This document shows positions 1 to 7,422 of a stretch of 64,000 nt of DNA, one piece after another. The notes below the pieces were generated by a model, which did no database searches, was not told the DNA's origin, and worked only from the letters and a program-made list of their open reading frames with translations. The stretch is from positions 1 through 64,000 of the forward strand of contig NZ_WBMS02000027.1 in NCBI RefSeq assembly GCF_008923205.2, written 5' to 3'. Position 1 is the first letter of the stretch. Each line of letters starts with the position of its first letter. The stretch is from Actinomadura physcomitrii. Lineage in GTDB: Bacteria > Actinomycetota > Actinomycetes > Streptosporangiales > Streptosporangiaceae. Position numbers and translations under genes: made by a program.

Positions 1-117
1 CCCGCCCGGCGGTCGGCAGGCTGTTTCGCGCGGAGCTCTTGCGGAGCGGGAAACGGCCTGCCGACCGTGACGGGGGTTCCAGGGGGTCGCCCCCCTGGGA
101 AAACGCAGCCCCCTGGG
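1..117 (-). repeat. Three-hairpin 3'-UTR repeat, copy A (after leuA)
   Basis: Read on the minus strand, this element begins directly after the leuA stop codon. Hairpin 1 (79-98) pairs CCAGGGGG with CCCCCCTGG. Hairpin 2 (11-66) has arms GTCGGCAGGC and GCCTGCCGAC with a conserved GTTTC/GAAAC step. One arm of hairpin 3 (1-7) is present and its partner lies beyond the window edge. An extra short CCCAGGGGG run sits between the stop codon and hairpin 1. Related copies lie near 5.9, 6.1, 16.2 and 37.2 kb. It may act as a terminator or mRNA 3'-end stabiliser; that role is inference. Confidence 0.85.
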
Positions 118-1821
118 TCAACCCCTAGCGACCCGGTTGACCGCGGAGAGGATGGCCTTCAGGGAGGCGGTGACGATGTTGCCGTCGATGCCGACGCCCC
201 ATACCGTCGTGCCGTTGACGTCGCACTCGACGTATGCGGCGGCGCGCGCGTCGCCGCCCGCGCTCATCGCGTGCTCGGCGTAGTCCAGCACCCGCACGCC
301 GATCCCGACGGACGCGAGCGCGTCCTCGAAGGCCGACACCGGGCCGTTGCCGACGCCCTCGATCTCGCGGATCTCGCCGTCCACCCGGACGTCGCAGCTG
401 AGCACGTCCTTCTCGTCCACCCGGGACGTGGCGCGGTGCGCCAGCAGGCCGACGCGGGGGCCGTTGGCGAGGAACTCCGCCTCGAAGATCTCCCACATCC
501 GCTCGGGCGTGACCTCGCCGCCCTGGTCGTCGGTGTGCTCCTGGACGACCCGGGAGAACTCGATCTGCAGCCGGCGCGGCAGCTCCAGGGAGTGCTCGGT
601 CTTCATGATGTAGGCGACGCCGCCCTTGCCGGACTGGCTGTTGACCCGGATGACGGCCTCGTACGTCCGGCCGACGTCGTGCGGGTCGATCGGCAGGTAC
701 GGGACCTCCCAGGTGTAGTCGTCCACCGGCGTCCCGGCGGCCTCGGCGTCCCGCCTGAGGTGGTCGAAGCCCTTGTTGATGGCGTCCTGGTGGGAGCCGG
801 AGAAGGCGGTGTAGACCAGGTCGCCGCCGTAGGGGTGGCGCTCGTGGACGGGCAGCTGGTTGCAGTACTCGACCGTGCGGCGGATCTCGTCGATGTCGGA
901 GAAGTCGATCTGCGGGTCGACGCCCTGGGTGAACAGGTTCAGGCCGAGGGTGACCAGGCACACGTTGCCGGTGCGCTCGCCGTTGCCGAACAGGCAGCCC
1001 TCGATGCGGTCGGCGCCCGCCATGTAGCCGAGCTCGGCGGCGGCGACGGCGGTGCCGCGGTCGTTGTGCGGGTGCAGCGACAGCACGACCGAGTCGCGGT
1101 GGGCGAGGTTCCGGTTCATCCACTCGATCTGGTCGGCGTAGATGTTCGGGGTGGCCATCTCGACGGTCGCCGGCAGGTTGACGATGACCTTCTTGTCCGG
1201 CGTGGGCTTCCACACGTCGTTGACGGCGTTGCAGACCTCGACGGCGTACTCCAGCTCGGTGCCGGTGAACGACTCCGGCGAGTACTCGAAGAAGATCTCG
1301 GTGTCGCCCATGTCCTCGGCGAGCTTGGCGCACAGCTTGGCGCCCTCGACCGCGATCGCGGTGATGCCGTCCTTGTCCTGCCCGAACACGACGCGGCGCT
1401 GCAGCGTGCTGGTCGAGTTGTACAGGTGGACGATGGCCTGCTTCGCGCCGCGCACCGCCTCGAAGGTCTTCTCGATCAGTTCGGGGCGGGCCTGCGTCAG
1501 CACCTGGATCACCACGTCGCCGGGGATCCGGTCCTCGTCGATGATCTGCCGGACGAAGTCGTAGTCGGTCTGGCTGGCCGCTGGGAAGCCGACCTCGATC
1601 TCCTTGTAGCCCATCCGTACCAGCAGCTCGAACATCTTGAGCTTGCGGTGCGCGTCCATCGGGTCGATCAGTGCCTGGTTGCCGTCCCGCAGGTCGACCG
1701 CGCACCAGCGGGGCGCCTCGGTGATGACCTTGTCCGGCCAGGTCCGGTCCGTCAGCCTGACCGGGGTGAACGGCCGGTAGCGCTGGAACGGCATGCCGGA
1801 AGACTGCTGTTGCGGATACAT
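118..1821 (-). CDS. leuA: 2-isopropylmalate synthase
   Basis: LeuA catalyses the first committed step of leucine synthesis, joining acetyl-CoA and 2-oxoisovalerate. The protein is about 567 residues, the long actinobacterial/fungal-type form. It has an N-terminal TIM barrel with the WCAVDLRDGNQAL signature and the HPHNDRGT metal-binding motif, and a C-terminal regulatory domain ending in NRVARG. I choose the ATG at 1821 (protein begins MYPQQQSSG) because GAGGGA lies about 10 nt upstream; an in-frame ATG at 1863 would add 14 residues. A leucine-rich leader peptide and hairpin lie upstream, so expression is probably controlled by attenuation. The stop codon is followed at once by the three-hairpin repeat. 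Confidence 0.97.
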   Translation of the reverse strand: MYPQQQSSGMPFQRYRPFTPVRLTDRTWPDKVITEAPRWCAVDLRDGNQALIDPMDAHRKLKMFELLVRMGYKEIEVGFPAASQTDYDFVRQIIDEDRIPGDVVIQVLTQARPELIEKTFEAVRGAKQAIVHLYNSTSTLQRRVVFGQDKDGITAIAVEGAKLCAKLAEDMGDTEIFFEYSPESFTGTELEYAVEVCNAVNDVWKPTPDKKVIVNLPATVEMATPNIYADQIEWMNRNLAHRDSVVLSLHPHNDRGTAVAAAELGYMAGADRIEGCLFGNGERTGNVCLVTLGLNLFTQGVDPQIDFSDIDEIRRTVEYCNQLPVHERHPYGGDLVYTAFSGSHQDAINKGFDHLRRDAEAAGTPVDDYTWEVPYLPIDPHDVGRTYEAVIRVNSQSGKGGVAYIMKTEHSLELPRRLQIEFSRVVQEHTDDQGGEVTPERMWEIFEAEFLANGPRVGLLAHRATSRVDEKDVLSCDVRVDGEIREIEGVGNGPVSAFEDALASVGIGVRVLDYAEHAMSAGGDARAAAYVECDVNGTTVWGVGIDGNIVTASLKAILSAVNRVARG

Positions 1822-1872
1822 CCGATGTGATCCCTCTGCTCGAACCTCACGGCCGACGTCCATAACGAAGTC

Positions 1873-1914
1873 CCGCAGCGAGGGAGCCGACCTGGTTACA
1901 GGCCCCCGCTGCGG
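1873..1914 (-). promoter_or_regulatory. leuA attenuator hairpin (LEU-type element)
   Basis: A perfect 8-bp stem, CCGCAGCG against CGCTGCGG, with G-rich and C-rich extensions overlaps the 3' half of the leader peptide reading frame and ends about 50 nt before leuA. Ribosome stalling on the Leu codons would change its folding. Leader-peptide control of leuA (LEU elements) has been described by comparative analysis in Actinobacteria; the match here rests on structure and position only. There is no U-run, so the effect may be on leuA translation or on Rho-dependent termination instead of classic attenuation. Confidence 0.7.
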
Positions 1915-1943
1915 CCGCTAAGGAGGAGCAGCTCACGCAACAC
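1896..1943 (-). CDS. leuA leader peptide (15 residues)
   Basis: A GTG-initiated frame encodes MLRELLLLSGRSGGL followed by TAA. It holds six leucines in 15 residues, four of them consecutive (codons CTG CTC CTC CTT), as expected of a leucine-sensing leader. A -10-like TACCTT box ends 7 nt before the GTG, so the leader is probably translated from a leaderless transcript. Its stop codon falls in the loop of the attenuator hairpin, so a ribosome paused on the Leu run would sit just before the 5' arm. It is too short for routine gene calling. Confidence 0.75.
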   Translation of the reverse strand: MLRELLLLSGRSGGL

Positions 1944-1950
1944 GCCTGCC

Positions 1951-1956
1951 AAGGTA
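1951..1956 (-). promoter_or_regulatory. Putative -10 box of the leuA leader transcript
   Basis: TACCTT fits the TANNNT pattern and lies 7 nt before the leader-peptide GTG, which would place the transcription start at or next to the GTG. No convincing -35 box is visible. Confidence 0.45.
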
Positions 1957-2066
1957 ACAGACGACGTCTCGGTTACGGAAACCGACGTCCGCATGCTGAG
2001 ACAACAGGGGCCTCCGCCGTCTCCTCCAACGGTTCGCGGCACGCCGGGCATTCCCGTCCCGCCCGG

Positions 2067-2843
2067 TCAGGGGACGAGCACGGACAGGCAGGTCACGCAG
2101 CCCTCCAGGGCCTCGAACTCGCTGATGTCGACGCTGGTCACGCGCAGCCCGTCCGCGGCGAACTGCGCGGCGGTGCGCGGCGCGGACGCCGACATCAGCA
2201 CGTGGTCGGGGCCGAGCAGCACCACGTGCGCGCCCGCCGGCTCCGGGACGACCCTGATGAACGGCAGCACCGAGGTGTCCACCAGCTCCGGCACCCCGAT
2301 CAGGCTGCCGTCCGGCAGCGCCGTCATCGCCGACTTCAGGTGCAGGCAGCCCCGGGTGTCGACCGGCACCACCCGCCGCCCGCCCAGCAGGTGCGCGAGC
2401 TGGCAGATGCCCTCCTCGTTGGTGCGTGCGCCGCGCCCCACGTACACGGTGTCGCCGACGCACAGCACGTCCCCGCCGTCCAGGGTGCCCGGCGCCTTGA
2501 TCCGCTCCACCCGCAGCCCCAGCTCGCGGACGGCCTGCTCGGTGCCGGACGTCTCGCCGCGCCGCCGCGCCTCCCCGGACCTGCCGAGCACCGCGAGGTC
2601 GCCGCAGACCACCACGGTGTCCTCGACGAACACCGCGTCCGGATGGTCGTCGGCGGGCGGCACCGCCCGCACCCGCCGGCCGGACGCCCGCAGCGCCGCG
2701 ACGTACGCCTCGTGCTGCCGCGCGGCGAGCGCCGTGTCGACCGGGCGCCGTCCGATGTGGGTGACGATCCCCTCGGCGAGCCGCGGCCCCGGCGGCCGCA
2801 CCAGGGCCGTGCCGGGGTCGGGACGGGCATCGGCGGGGTCCAT
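2067..2843 (-). CDS. ddaH: Dimethylargininase (NG,NG-dimethylarginine dimethylaminohydrolase)
   Basis: A 258-residue protein of the DDAH/amidinotransferase fold, which hydrolyses methylated arginines to citrulline and methylamines; relatives act on arginine or ornithine derivatives. Visible family marks are FVEDTVVV near residue 72 (substrate-binding Glu/Asp), LDGGDVL near 121, the probable catalytic His168 in CLHLKS, and the C-terminal nucleophile Cys252 in TCLS. The length matches bacterial DDAH (about 254). The start codon lies 1 bp past the stop of the upstream Zn-ribbon/TerB gene, so the two are probably cotranscribed. Exact substrate is inferred from the family. Confidence 0.88.
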   Translation of the reverse strand: MDPADARPDPGTALVRPPGPRLAEGIVTHIGRRPVDTALAARQHEAYVAALRASGRRVRAVPPADDHPDAVFVEDTVVVCGDLAVLGRSGEARRRGETSGTEQAVRELGLRVERIKAPGTLDGGDVLCVGDTVYVGRGARTNEEGICQLAHLLGGRRVVPVDTRGCLHLKSAMTALPDGSLIGVPELVDTSVLPFIRVVPEPAGAHVVLLGPDHVLMSASAPRTAAQFAADGLRVTSVDISEFEALEGCVTCLSVLVP

Positions 2844-2844
2844 G

Positions 2845-3456
2845 TCAGCGGGACGCCCCCTCGGTGGTGACGATCACGCCCAGCGCGTACGCGCGGGACA
2901 TGCCGAGCAGTTCGGCGACGGCGTGCAGCGCCTGCCGCTCCCCCTCGTCGAGCGGGCCGTCCGCCAGCGCGACGCGGACGGCCTCGGCCAGGAACCACTC
3001 CTTGGCCTCCACGGCGAGGTGGGCGCCCGCCCGCTCGACCTCCTGGCCCAGGAACACCGGTGCCACCACCAGGTCGGCGTCGATGGCGTCGTCGTCGTAG
3101 TCCGGCTCCCCGTAGCGGGTGACGGTCTCGATCGCGCGGGCGCGGGCCGCCGCGTCCTGCGGCGCGCCCGAGCGCAGCACGAGCGCCGCGGCGGCGCGCA
3201 TGCCGGCCGGCAGCGCCGCCGCCATCTGCTGCGCGGTCGGCGCCCGCAGCGCGGACACCGGGAAGCGGCCGCGGCACGTGCGGCACTGCACCGCGTGCCC
3301 GAGCCGCCACAGCGGGACCAGCGGCACGAAGAACACGCTGAACCAGCGCCGCGCGGCCCGCCTCCGGTAGGCGCGGTCACCGCCGCACTGCGGGCAGTGG
3401 AACGTGCCCTCGCCGACCGTGCGGAACACGACCGTCAGCCCGAAAACGAGCAACAC
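2845..3456 (-). CDS. Zn-ribbon and TerB-like domain protein
   Basis: A 203-residue protein. Two CxxC pairs (Cys21/24 and Cys58/61) flank a hydrophobic stretch at about 38-50, forming a treble-clef-like zinc ribbon that may sit at the membrane. The C-terminal part (about 140-200) looks like a TerB/DjlA-type helical domain, with acidic residues in ADGPLDEGERQALHAVAELLG. TerB domains occur in stress and metal-sensing proteins, but no specific function can be assigned. It is 1 bp from the dimethylargininase gene and probably forms a two-gene operon with it. Confidence 0.7.
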   Translation of the reverse strand: MLLVFGLTVVFRTVGEGTFHCPQCGGDRAYRRRAARRWFSVFFVPLVPLWRLGHAVQCRTCRGRFPVSALRAPTAQQMAAALPAGMRAAAALVLRSGAPQDAAARARAIETVTRYGEPDYDDDAIDADLVVAPVFLGQEVERAGAHLAVEAKEWFLAEAVRVALADGPLDEGERQALHAVAELLGMSRAYALGVIVTTEGASR

Positions 3457-3545
3457 CGGGGCTCTCCTCCCAAAACGGACTCGGCTCCAAAGTACCGACC
3501 CGGCGGCGCCGACGTGGCCGTCCCGGCGAACCCGGCCGCTCCGTT

Positions 3546-3551
3546 TACGCT
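3546..3551 (+). promoter_or_regulatory. -10 box TACGCT of a probable leaderless transcript
   Basis: TACGCT lies exactly 6 nt before the ATG of the downstream membrane-protein gene. This spacing would put the transcription start on or beside the start codon, and no Shine-Dalgarno sequence is present. Confidence 0.55.
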
Positions 3552-3557
3552 GGGTCC

Positions 3558-4418
3558 ATGACCGGTGACCTGGGTTCCGACGCGGGCCGCGCGCGGCCGC
3601 GGCCGTCCTTCCTGCCGCCCGAAGGAGGGCCGCCGGACACGGTGCCCGCCGCGTACGGCCCGCCGCCGGCGCCGCCCGCGGCGGATCCGCGCCGCACCGG
3701 GTGGGACTTCGCCGTGATCGCCGCGTCCGCCCTGCTGGTGGTGTCGGCGTTCCTGCCGTGGGCGCACGCCCAGACCGTCATCGACCTGTTCGGCCGGTCC
3801 CTCGTCCGCGACCAGGGCAGCGTCGCCGGCATCGACGCCGACAACCTCGTCCTCGCGGTCCCGGTGCTGGCGGTGGTGGCGATCGTGATGGCGTTCTGGA
3901 ACCTCGTCGCCCGCGACCCGAGGATCGGCGCGCTCGCCGCCGTCCCGGCCATCCTGTCGCTCGTGACCTGCGGCATCTTCGTGCTGCGGCTCGGCCATGT
4001 GCCGGACCGCCTGCCGGACTACGGGCTGAACCTCACCTACCAGGTCAGCCTCCGGTACGGCTGGTTCCTGGCGGTCGCGATGAGCCTGCTGCTGGCCGTG
4101 TTCAGCCTCGTCCGGCCCGTCTCCGACCGGCTCGCGGCCCGGGACGGGCAGCGGCCGGGCACCGAGCACGAGTACGCCGCCCAGCAGTACGCGGAGCAGC
4201 AGCGCTACTGGGCCGAGCAGGGCGCCGCGTGGCCCGAAGAGGCACAGGCCTGGGGCCAGGCCCCCCAGCAGGGGCCGGCCTGGAGCCGTCCCGAGGAGGA
4301 GACGCCGCCCTCGAGCCGGCCTGCCGAGGACGCGGAGACCCCGAACGGTGCCCCTGAGAAGGCGGAGGCCCCGGAGCGCGGCGCCGAGGAGGCGCGCCCC
4401 AACCCGGGTCAGTCGTAG
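3558..4418 (+). CDS. Four-helix membrane protein of unknown function
   Basis: A 286-residue protein with a Pro-rich cytoplasmic N-terminus (1-48), four predicted membrane helices at about 50-67, 97-117, 124-145 and 166-185, and a long Gln/Glu/Pro-rich tail (about 200-286) that is probably disordered. No enzymatic motif is seen. The start ATG has no ribosome-binding site but follows a -10 box by 6 nt, so the mRNA is probably leaderless. Its last 10 nt overlap the 3' end of era on the other strand. I do not recognise a named family. Confidence 0.8.
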   Translation: MTGDLGSDAGRARPRPSFLPPEGGPPDTVPAAYGPPPAPPAADPRRTGWDFAVIAASALLVVSAFLPWAHAQTVIDLFGRSLVRDQGSVAGIDADNLVLAVPVLAVVAIVMAFWNLVARDPRIGALAAVPAILSLVTCGIFVLRLGHVPDRLPDYGLNLTYQVSLRYGWFLAVAMSLLLAVFSLVRPVSDRLAARDGQRPGTEHEYAAQQYAEQQRYWAEQGAAWPEEAQAWGQAPQQGPAWSRPEEETPPSSRPAEDAETPNGAPEKAEAPERGAEEARPNPGQS

Positions 4419-5344
4419 AAGCCGAGCCGCCGCAGCTGCTTCGGGTCGCGCTGCCAGTCCTTCAGAACACTGACCCGCAGGTCGAGAAAGACCTTGGTGC
4501 CGAGCAGCGCCTCGATCTGCCGCCGCGCCGCCGCGCCCACCTCGCGCAGCCGGGCGCCCTTGTGCCCGATGATGATGCCCTTCTGGCTCGGCCGCTCCAC
4601 GAACAGGTGCGCGTACACGTCGATCAGGTCGTCGCGGCCCTCGCGCGGGTTCACCTCGTCCACGACGACGGCGATCGAGTGCGGCAGCTCGTCGCGGACG
4701 CCCTCCAGCGCCGCCTCGCGGATCAGCTCGCCGATGAGGACCTGCTCGGGCTCGTCGGTGAGGTCGCCCTCCGGGTACAGCGGCATGCCCTCCGGCAGCC
4801 GCGAGATCAGCAGGTCGCCGACGAGGTCCACCTGGAAGCCGTCCGCCGCCGAGCACGGCACGATGTCGGCGAACTCGCCGAGCCGCCCGACCGCGAGCAG
4901 CTGCTCGGCGACCCGCTCGGGCGCGGCCAGGTCGGTCTTGGTGACGATCGCCACGACCGGCGTCCGCTTCACCGCCGCCAGCTCCCGCGCGATGTACTTG
5001 TCGCCGGGCCCGACGGGCTGGTCCGCCGGAACACAGAAGCCGATCACGTCGACCTCGGTGAGGGTCGAGCGGACGAGGCTGTCCAGCCGCTCCCCCAGCA
5101 GCGTCCGGGGCTTGTGCAGGCCGGGCGTGTCGACGACGACGAGCTGCGCGTCCGGCCGGTGCACGATCCCGCGGATCGCCCGCCGGGTGGTCTGCGGCCG
5201 GCTGCTGGTGATCGCCACCTTGGTGCCGACCAGCGCGTTCATCAGCGTCGACTTGCCCACGTTCGGCCGCCCGATGAAGCAGGCGAACCCCGCCCGGTAC
5301 CCCTCGGGCGCGGCCCCGCCCATCACGTCTGCGCTGCTCGTCAC
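4409..5344 (-). CDS. era: GTPase Era (ribosome biogenesis, 16S rRNA maturation)
   Basis: Era binds the 3' end of 16S rRNA and couples 30S maturation to growth. The P-loop GRPNVGKST, the DTPGLHKP switch II motif and TKTD (NKxD equivalent) are visible. The C-terminal KH domain has GHKGARLREVG followed by RRQIEALLGTKVFLDLRV. I choose the GTG at 5344 (311 residues) because GACAAT lies 6 nt upstream, matching the leaderless pattern used by neighbours; an in-frame ATG at 5323 is the alternative. It is divergent from the cytidine-deaminase-like gene and its 3' end overlaps the convergent membrane-protein gene. Confidence 0.95.
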   Translation of the reverse strand: MTSSADVMGGAAPEGYRAGFACFIGRPNVGKSTLMNALVGTKVAITSSRPQTTRRAIRGIVHRPDAQLVVVDTPGLHKPRTLLGERLDSLVRSTLTEVDVIGFCVPADQPVGPGDKYIARELAAVKRTPVVAIVTKTDLAAPERVAEQLLAVGRLGEFADIVPCSAADGFQVDLVGDLLISRLPEGMPLYPEGDLTDEPEQVLIGELIREAALEGVRDELPHSIAVVVDEVNPREGRDDLIDVYAHLFVERPSQKGIIIGHKGARLREVGAAARRQIEALLGTKVFLDLRVSVLKDWQRDPKQLRRLGFYD

Positions 5345-5350
5345 CCCCCA

Positions 5351-5356
5351 ATTGTC
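5351..5356 (-). promoter_or_regulatory. Putative -10 box GACAAT for era
   Basis: GACAAT lies 6 nt before the chosen GTG on the minus strand. It deviates from TANNNT at the first base. It mirrors the TACGCT box of the divergent gene 52 nt away. Confidence 0.4.
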
Positions 5357-5408
5357 GCCCACCCCGGCGACCGTCCGGTCCCGGAGCGCCCTGCGCCCGG
5401 CGAACCCG

Positions 5409-5414
5409 TACGCT
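5409..5414 (+). promoter_or_regulatory. -10 box TACGCT of a leaderless transcript
   Basis: TACGCT lies 6 nt before the GTG of the deaminase-like gene. The arrangement is the same as at 3546, including the identical hexamer and the GGG that follows. Confidence 0.55.
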
Positions 5415-5420
5415 GGGGCC

Positions 5421-5753
5421 GTGAGCGAGCTGAACGCCGAGGACGCGAAGATCATCACCCTGGCCCGGTCCGCCCGGGCGCGCACCGGCGCCGCCGAGGG
5501 CGCCGCCGTCCGGGACGAGACGGGCCGCACCTACTCCGCCACGAGCGTGGACCTGCCGTCGCTGAAGCTGTCGGCCCTCAAGGTCGCCGTCGCGATGGCC
5601 GTCTCCAGCGGCGCCGAGGACCTCGAGGCCGCCGCCGTCGTCACCGCCGCCGAGACCGCCGACCCCGCCGACGTCGCCGCTGTCCGCGACCTCGGCCCGA
5701 AGGCCCCCGTCCTCGTGGCCGCCCCCAACGGCGACCTACGCACCACCACCTGA
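5421..5753 (+). CDS. Small cytidine-deaminase-like protein
   Basis: A 110-residue protein (begins MSELNAEDAKIITLARSA) of a family commonly annotated as cytidine deaminase next to corC and era in actinobacteria. The cytidine deaminase zinc site (C/HAE plus PCxxC) is not visible: the protein has no cysteine and no histidine. It may therefore be a non-catalytic homologue or a misnamed family. GTG start is set by the -10 box 6 nt upstream. In other actinobacteria the gene usually runs with era; here it is divergent from it. Confidence 0.8.
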   Translation: MSELNAEDAKIITLARSARARTGAAEGAAVRDETGRTYSATSVDLPSLKLSALKVAVAMAVSSGAEDLEAAAVVTAAETADPADVAAVRDLGPKAPVLVAAPNGDLRTTT

Positions 5754-5855
5754 ACACCGCCCCCCGAGCCGCGACGACCAGGTGAGGGTGTGAGACCTCC
5801 GCGTCGGCGAGTGTCGAGGCCAAGGTTCGGGCAGCTCGAAGCTCAGCCCGCTCAC

Positions 5856-5991
5856 GGGCAGGCACGCGGAGCGAGCTCTGCGAGCGCAGCGGGCCTGCCC
5901 GGCGGTCGGCAGGCTGTTTCGCGCGGAGCGCCAGCGGAGCGGGAAACAGCCTGCCGACCGTGACGGGGTTCCAGGGGGTCGCCCCCCTGGG
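5856..5991 (-). repeat. Three-hairpin repeat, copy B (tandem, distal to corC)
   Basis: In minus orientation: hairpin 1 at 5971-5990 (CCAGGGGG/CCCCCCTGG), hairpin 2 at 5904-5959 (arms GTCGGCAGGC and GCCTGCCGAC), hairpin 3 at 5856-5900 (arms GGGCAGGC and GCCTGCCC). This is the only copy that does not begin at a stop codon; it follows copy C directly and so looks like a tandem duplication. No gene is seen in the surrounding 5754-6135 interval. Confidence 0.88.
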
Positions 5992-5998
5992 CAGACAC

Positions 5999-6135
5999 GG
6001 GCAGGCCCGCGGAGCGAGCTCTGCGAGCGCAGCGGGCCTGCCCGGCGGTCGGCAGGCTGTTTCGCGCGGAGCGCCAGCGGAGCGGGGAAACAGCCTGTCA
6101 GTCGTAACGGGGGTTCCAGGGGGTCGCCCCCTGGG
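5999..6135 (-). repeat. Three-hairpin repeat, copy C (after corC)
   Basis: It begins at the base after the corC stop codon. Hairpin 1 is 6116-6134, hairpin 2 is 6047-6103 and hairpin 3 is 5999-6043. Hairpin 2 carries mismatches on one side (CTGTCAGTC instead of CTGCCGACC) and one extra G, so this copy is the least perfect. Confidence 0.88.
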
Positions 6136-7422
6136 TCAACGCAGCCGGCGGACGAGGACGGTGCCGACGCGGTTGCGGCGGCCGGCGATCGTCTCGGCCT
6201 TCAGGGACAGGACGGGGGGCTCGCCGTCGGCGGGGCCGACCTCGGCGGTGGAGCCCTCGATCGGGACGCGGCCGAGGGCGTGCGCGAGCAGGCCGCCGAC
6301 GGTCTCGACCTCCTCGGCGTCCAGCTCGACGTCGAACAGCTCGGCGAGGTCCTCGACGGGGAGCCGGGCGGTGACGCGGGCGGCGCCGTCGTCGAGCCAG
6401 GTCACCGGCGGGATCTCCCGGTCGTACTCGTCGGTGATCTCCCCGACGATCTCCTCCAGGATGTCCTCGATGGTGACGAGGCCGGCGGTGCCGCCGTACT
6501 CGTCGATCACCACGGCGAGGTGGATCTGGCGAGCCTGCATCTCGCGGAGCAGCTCGTCGATCGGCTTGCTGTCCGGGACGTACGTCGCGTCCCGCATGAT
6601 CGAGCCGACGGTCTCGACCGCCTCGCCGGCCGGGTTCTCCTGGCTGCGGCGGACGACGTCCTTGAGGTAGGCGATGCCGACGACGTCGTCCTCGTTCTCG
6701 CCGACGACGGGGATGCGGGAGAAGCCGCTGCGCAGGGCGAGGGACATCGCCTGCCGCAGCGTCTTGCCGCGCTCGATGAACACGATGTCGGTGCGGGGCA
6801 CCATCACCTCGCGGACGAGGGTGTCGCCCAGCTCGAACACCGAGTGGATCATCTGCCGCTCGTCGGGCTCGATCAGGCTGCGCTGCTCGGCGAGGTCGAC
6901 GAGGTCGCGCAGTTCGGCCTCGGACGCGAAGGGGCCCTCGCGGAAGCCGCGGCCGGGGGTGAGGGCGTTGCCGAGCGCGATCAGCAGCCGCGGCAGCGGC
7001 CCGAGCACCCGGGTGACCGGGTGGATCACGGCGGCGCCGGCGAGCGCGATGCGGCCGGCGTGCTGGATGCCGAGCGTGCGCGGGCCCACCCCGATCACGA
7101 CGTAGCTGACCACGATCATGATCGCGGCGGCGACGACGTAGGCGCGCCACGTCTCGTCCAGCCAGGAGATGCACAGGTCCGCGACGATCACGGTGGCGAC
7201 GAGCTCGCAGCCGATCCGCAGCAGCAGGACCATGTTGACGTAGCGGGCCGGGTCGGCGACGACCTCGGCGAGCTTGCCGGCGCCGCGCCGGTTCTCCCGG
7301 ACGAGCTCCTCGACGGTGACCCGCGAGACGCGGGCGAGCGCGGTCTCCGCGCCGGCCAGCAGGCCCGCCATCAGGACCAGGCCCACCGCCAGGGCGGACA
7401 GCCACCCCTGGGCGGTGCTCAT
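6136..7422 (-). CDS. CNNM/CorC-type membrane CBS-domain protein (HlyC/CorC family)
   Basis: A 428-residue protein with the usual family layout: N-terminal DUF21/CNNM membrane domain (about 1-150, several hydrophobic helices), a pair of CBS domains (about 205-330; VMVPRTDIVF and VVIDEYGGTAGLVT are typical), and a C-terminal CorC_HlyC domain (about 345-425). Homologues are linked to Mg2+/Co2+ efflux or transport and are often called haemolysin-like. The ATG overlaps the ybeY stop codon (ATGA), so it is the last gene of a phoH-ybeY-corC operon. The stop codon abuts repeat copy C. Confidence 0.92.
   Translation of the reverse strand: MSTAQGWLSALAVGLVLMAGLLAGAETALARVSRVTVEELVRENRRGAGKLAEVVADPARYVNMVLLLRIGCELVATVIVADLCISWLDETWRAYVVAAAIMIVVSYVVIGVGPRTLGIQHAGRIALAGAAVIHPVTRVLGPLPRLLIALGNALTPGRGFREGPFASEAELRDLVDLAEQRSLIEPDERQMIHSVFELGDTLVREVMVPRTDIVFIERGKTLRQAMSLALRSGFSRIPVVGENEDDVVGIAYLKDVVRRSQENPAGEAVETVGSIMRDATYVPDSKPIDELLREMQARQIHLAVVIDEYGGTAGLVTIEDILEEIVGEITDEYDREIPPVTWLDDGAARVTARLPVEDLAELFDVELDAEEVETVGGLLAHALGRVPIEGSTAEVGPADGEPPVLSLKAETIAGRRNRVGTVLVRRLR

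Noticed and set aside
67..1830. A 587-codon open frame on the plus strand opposite leuA
   Set aside because: It is an antisense shadow made possible by high G+C at third positions; the sequence is low-complexity and has no domain, while leuA on the minus strand is clear.
5960..6670. A plus-strand open frame starting in the three-hairpin repeat
   Set aside because: It is built from repeat sequence and the antisense of corC, with Ser/Arg/Pro-rich text and no domain.
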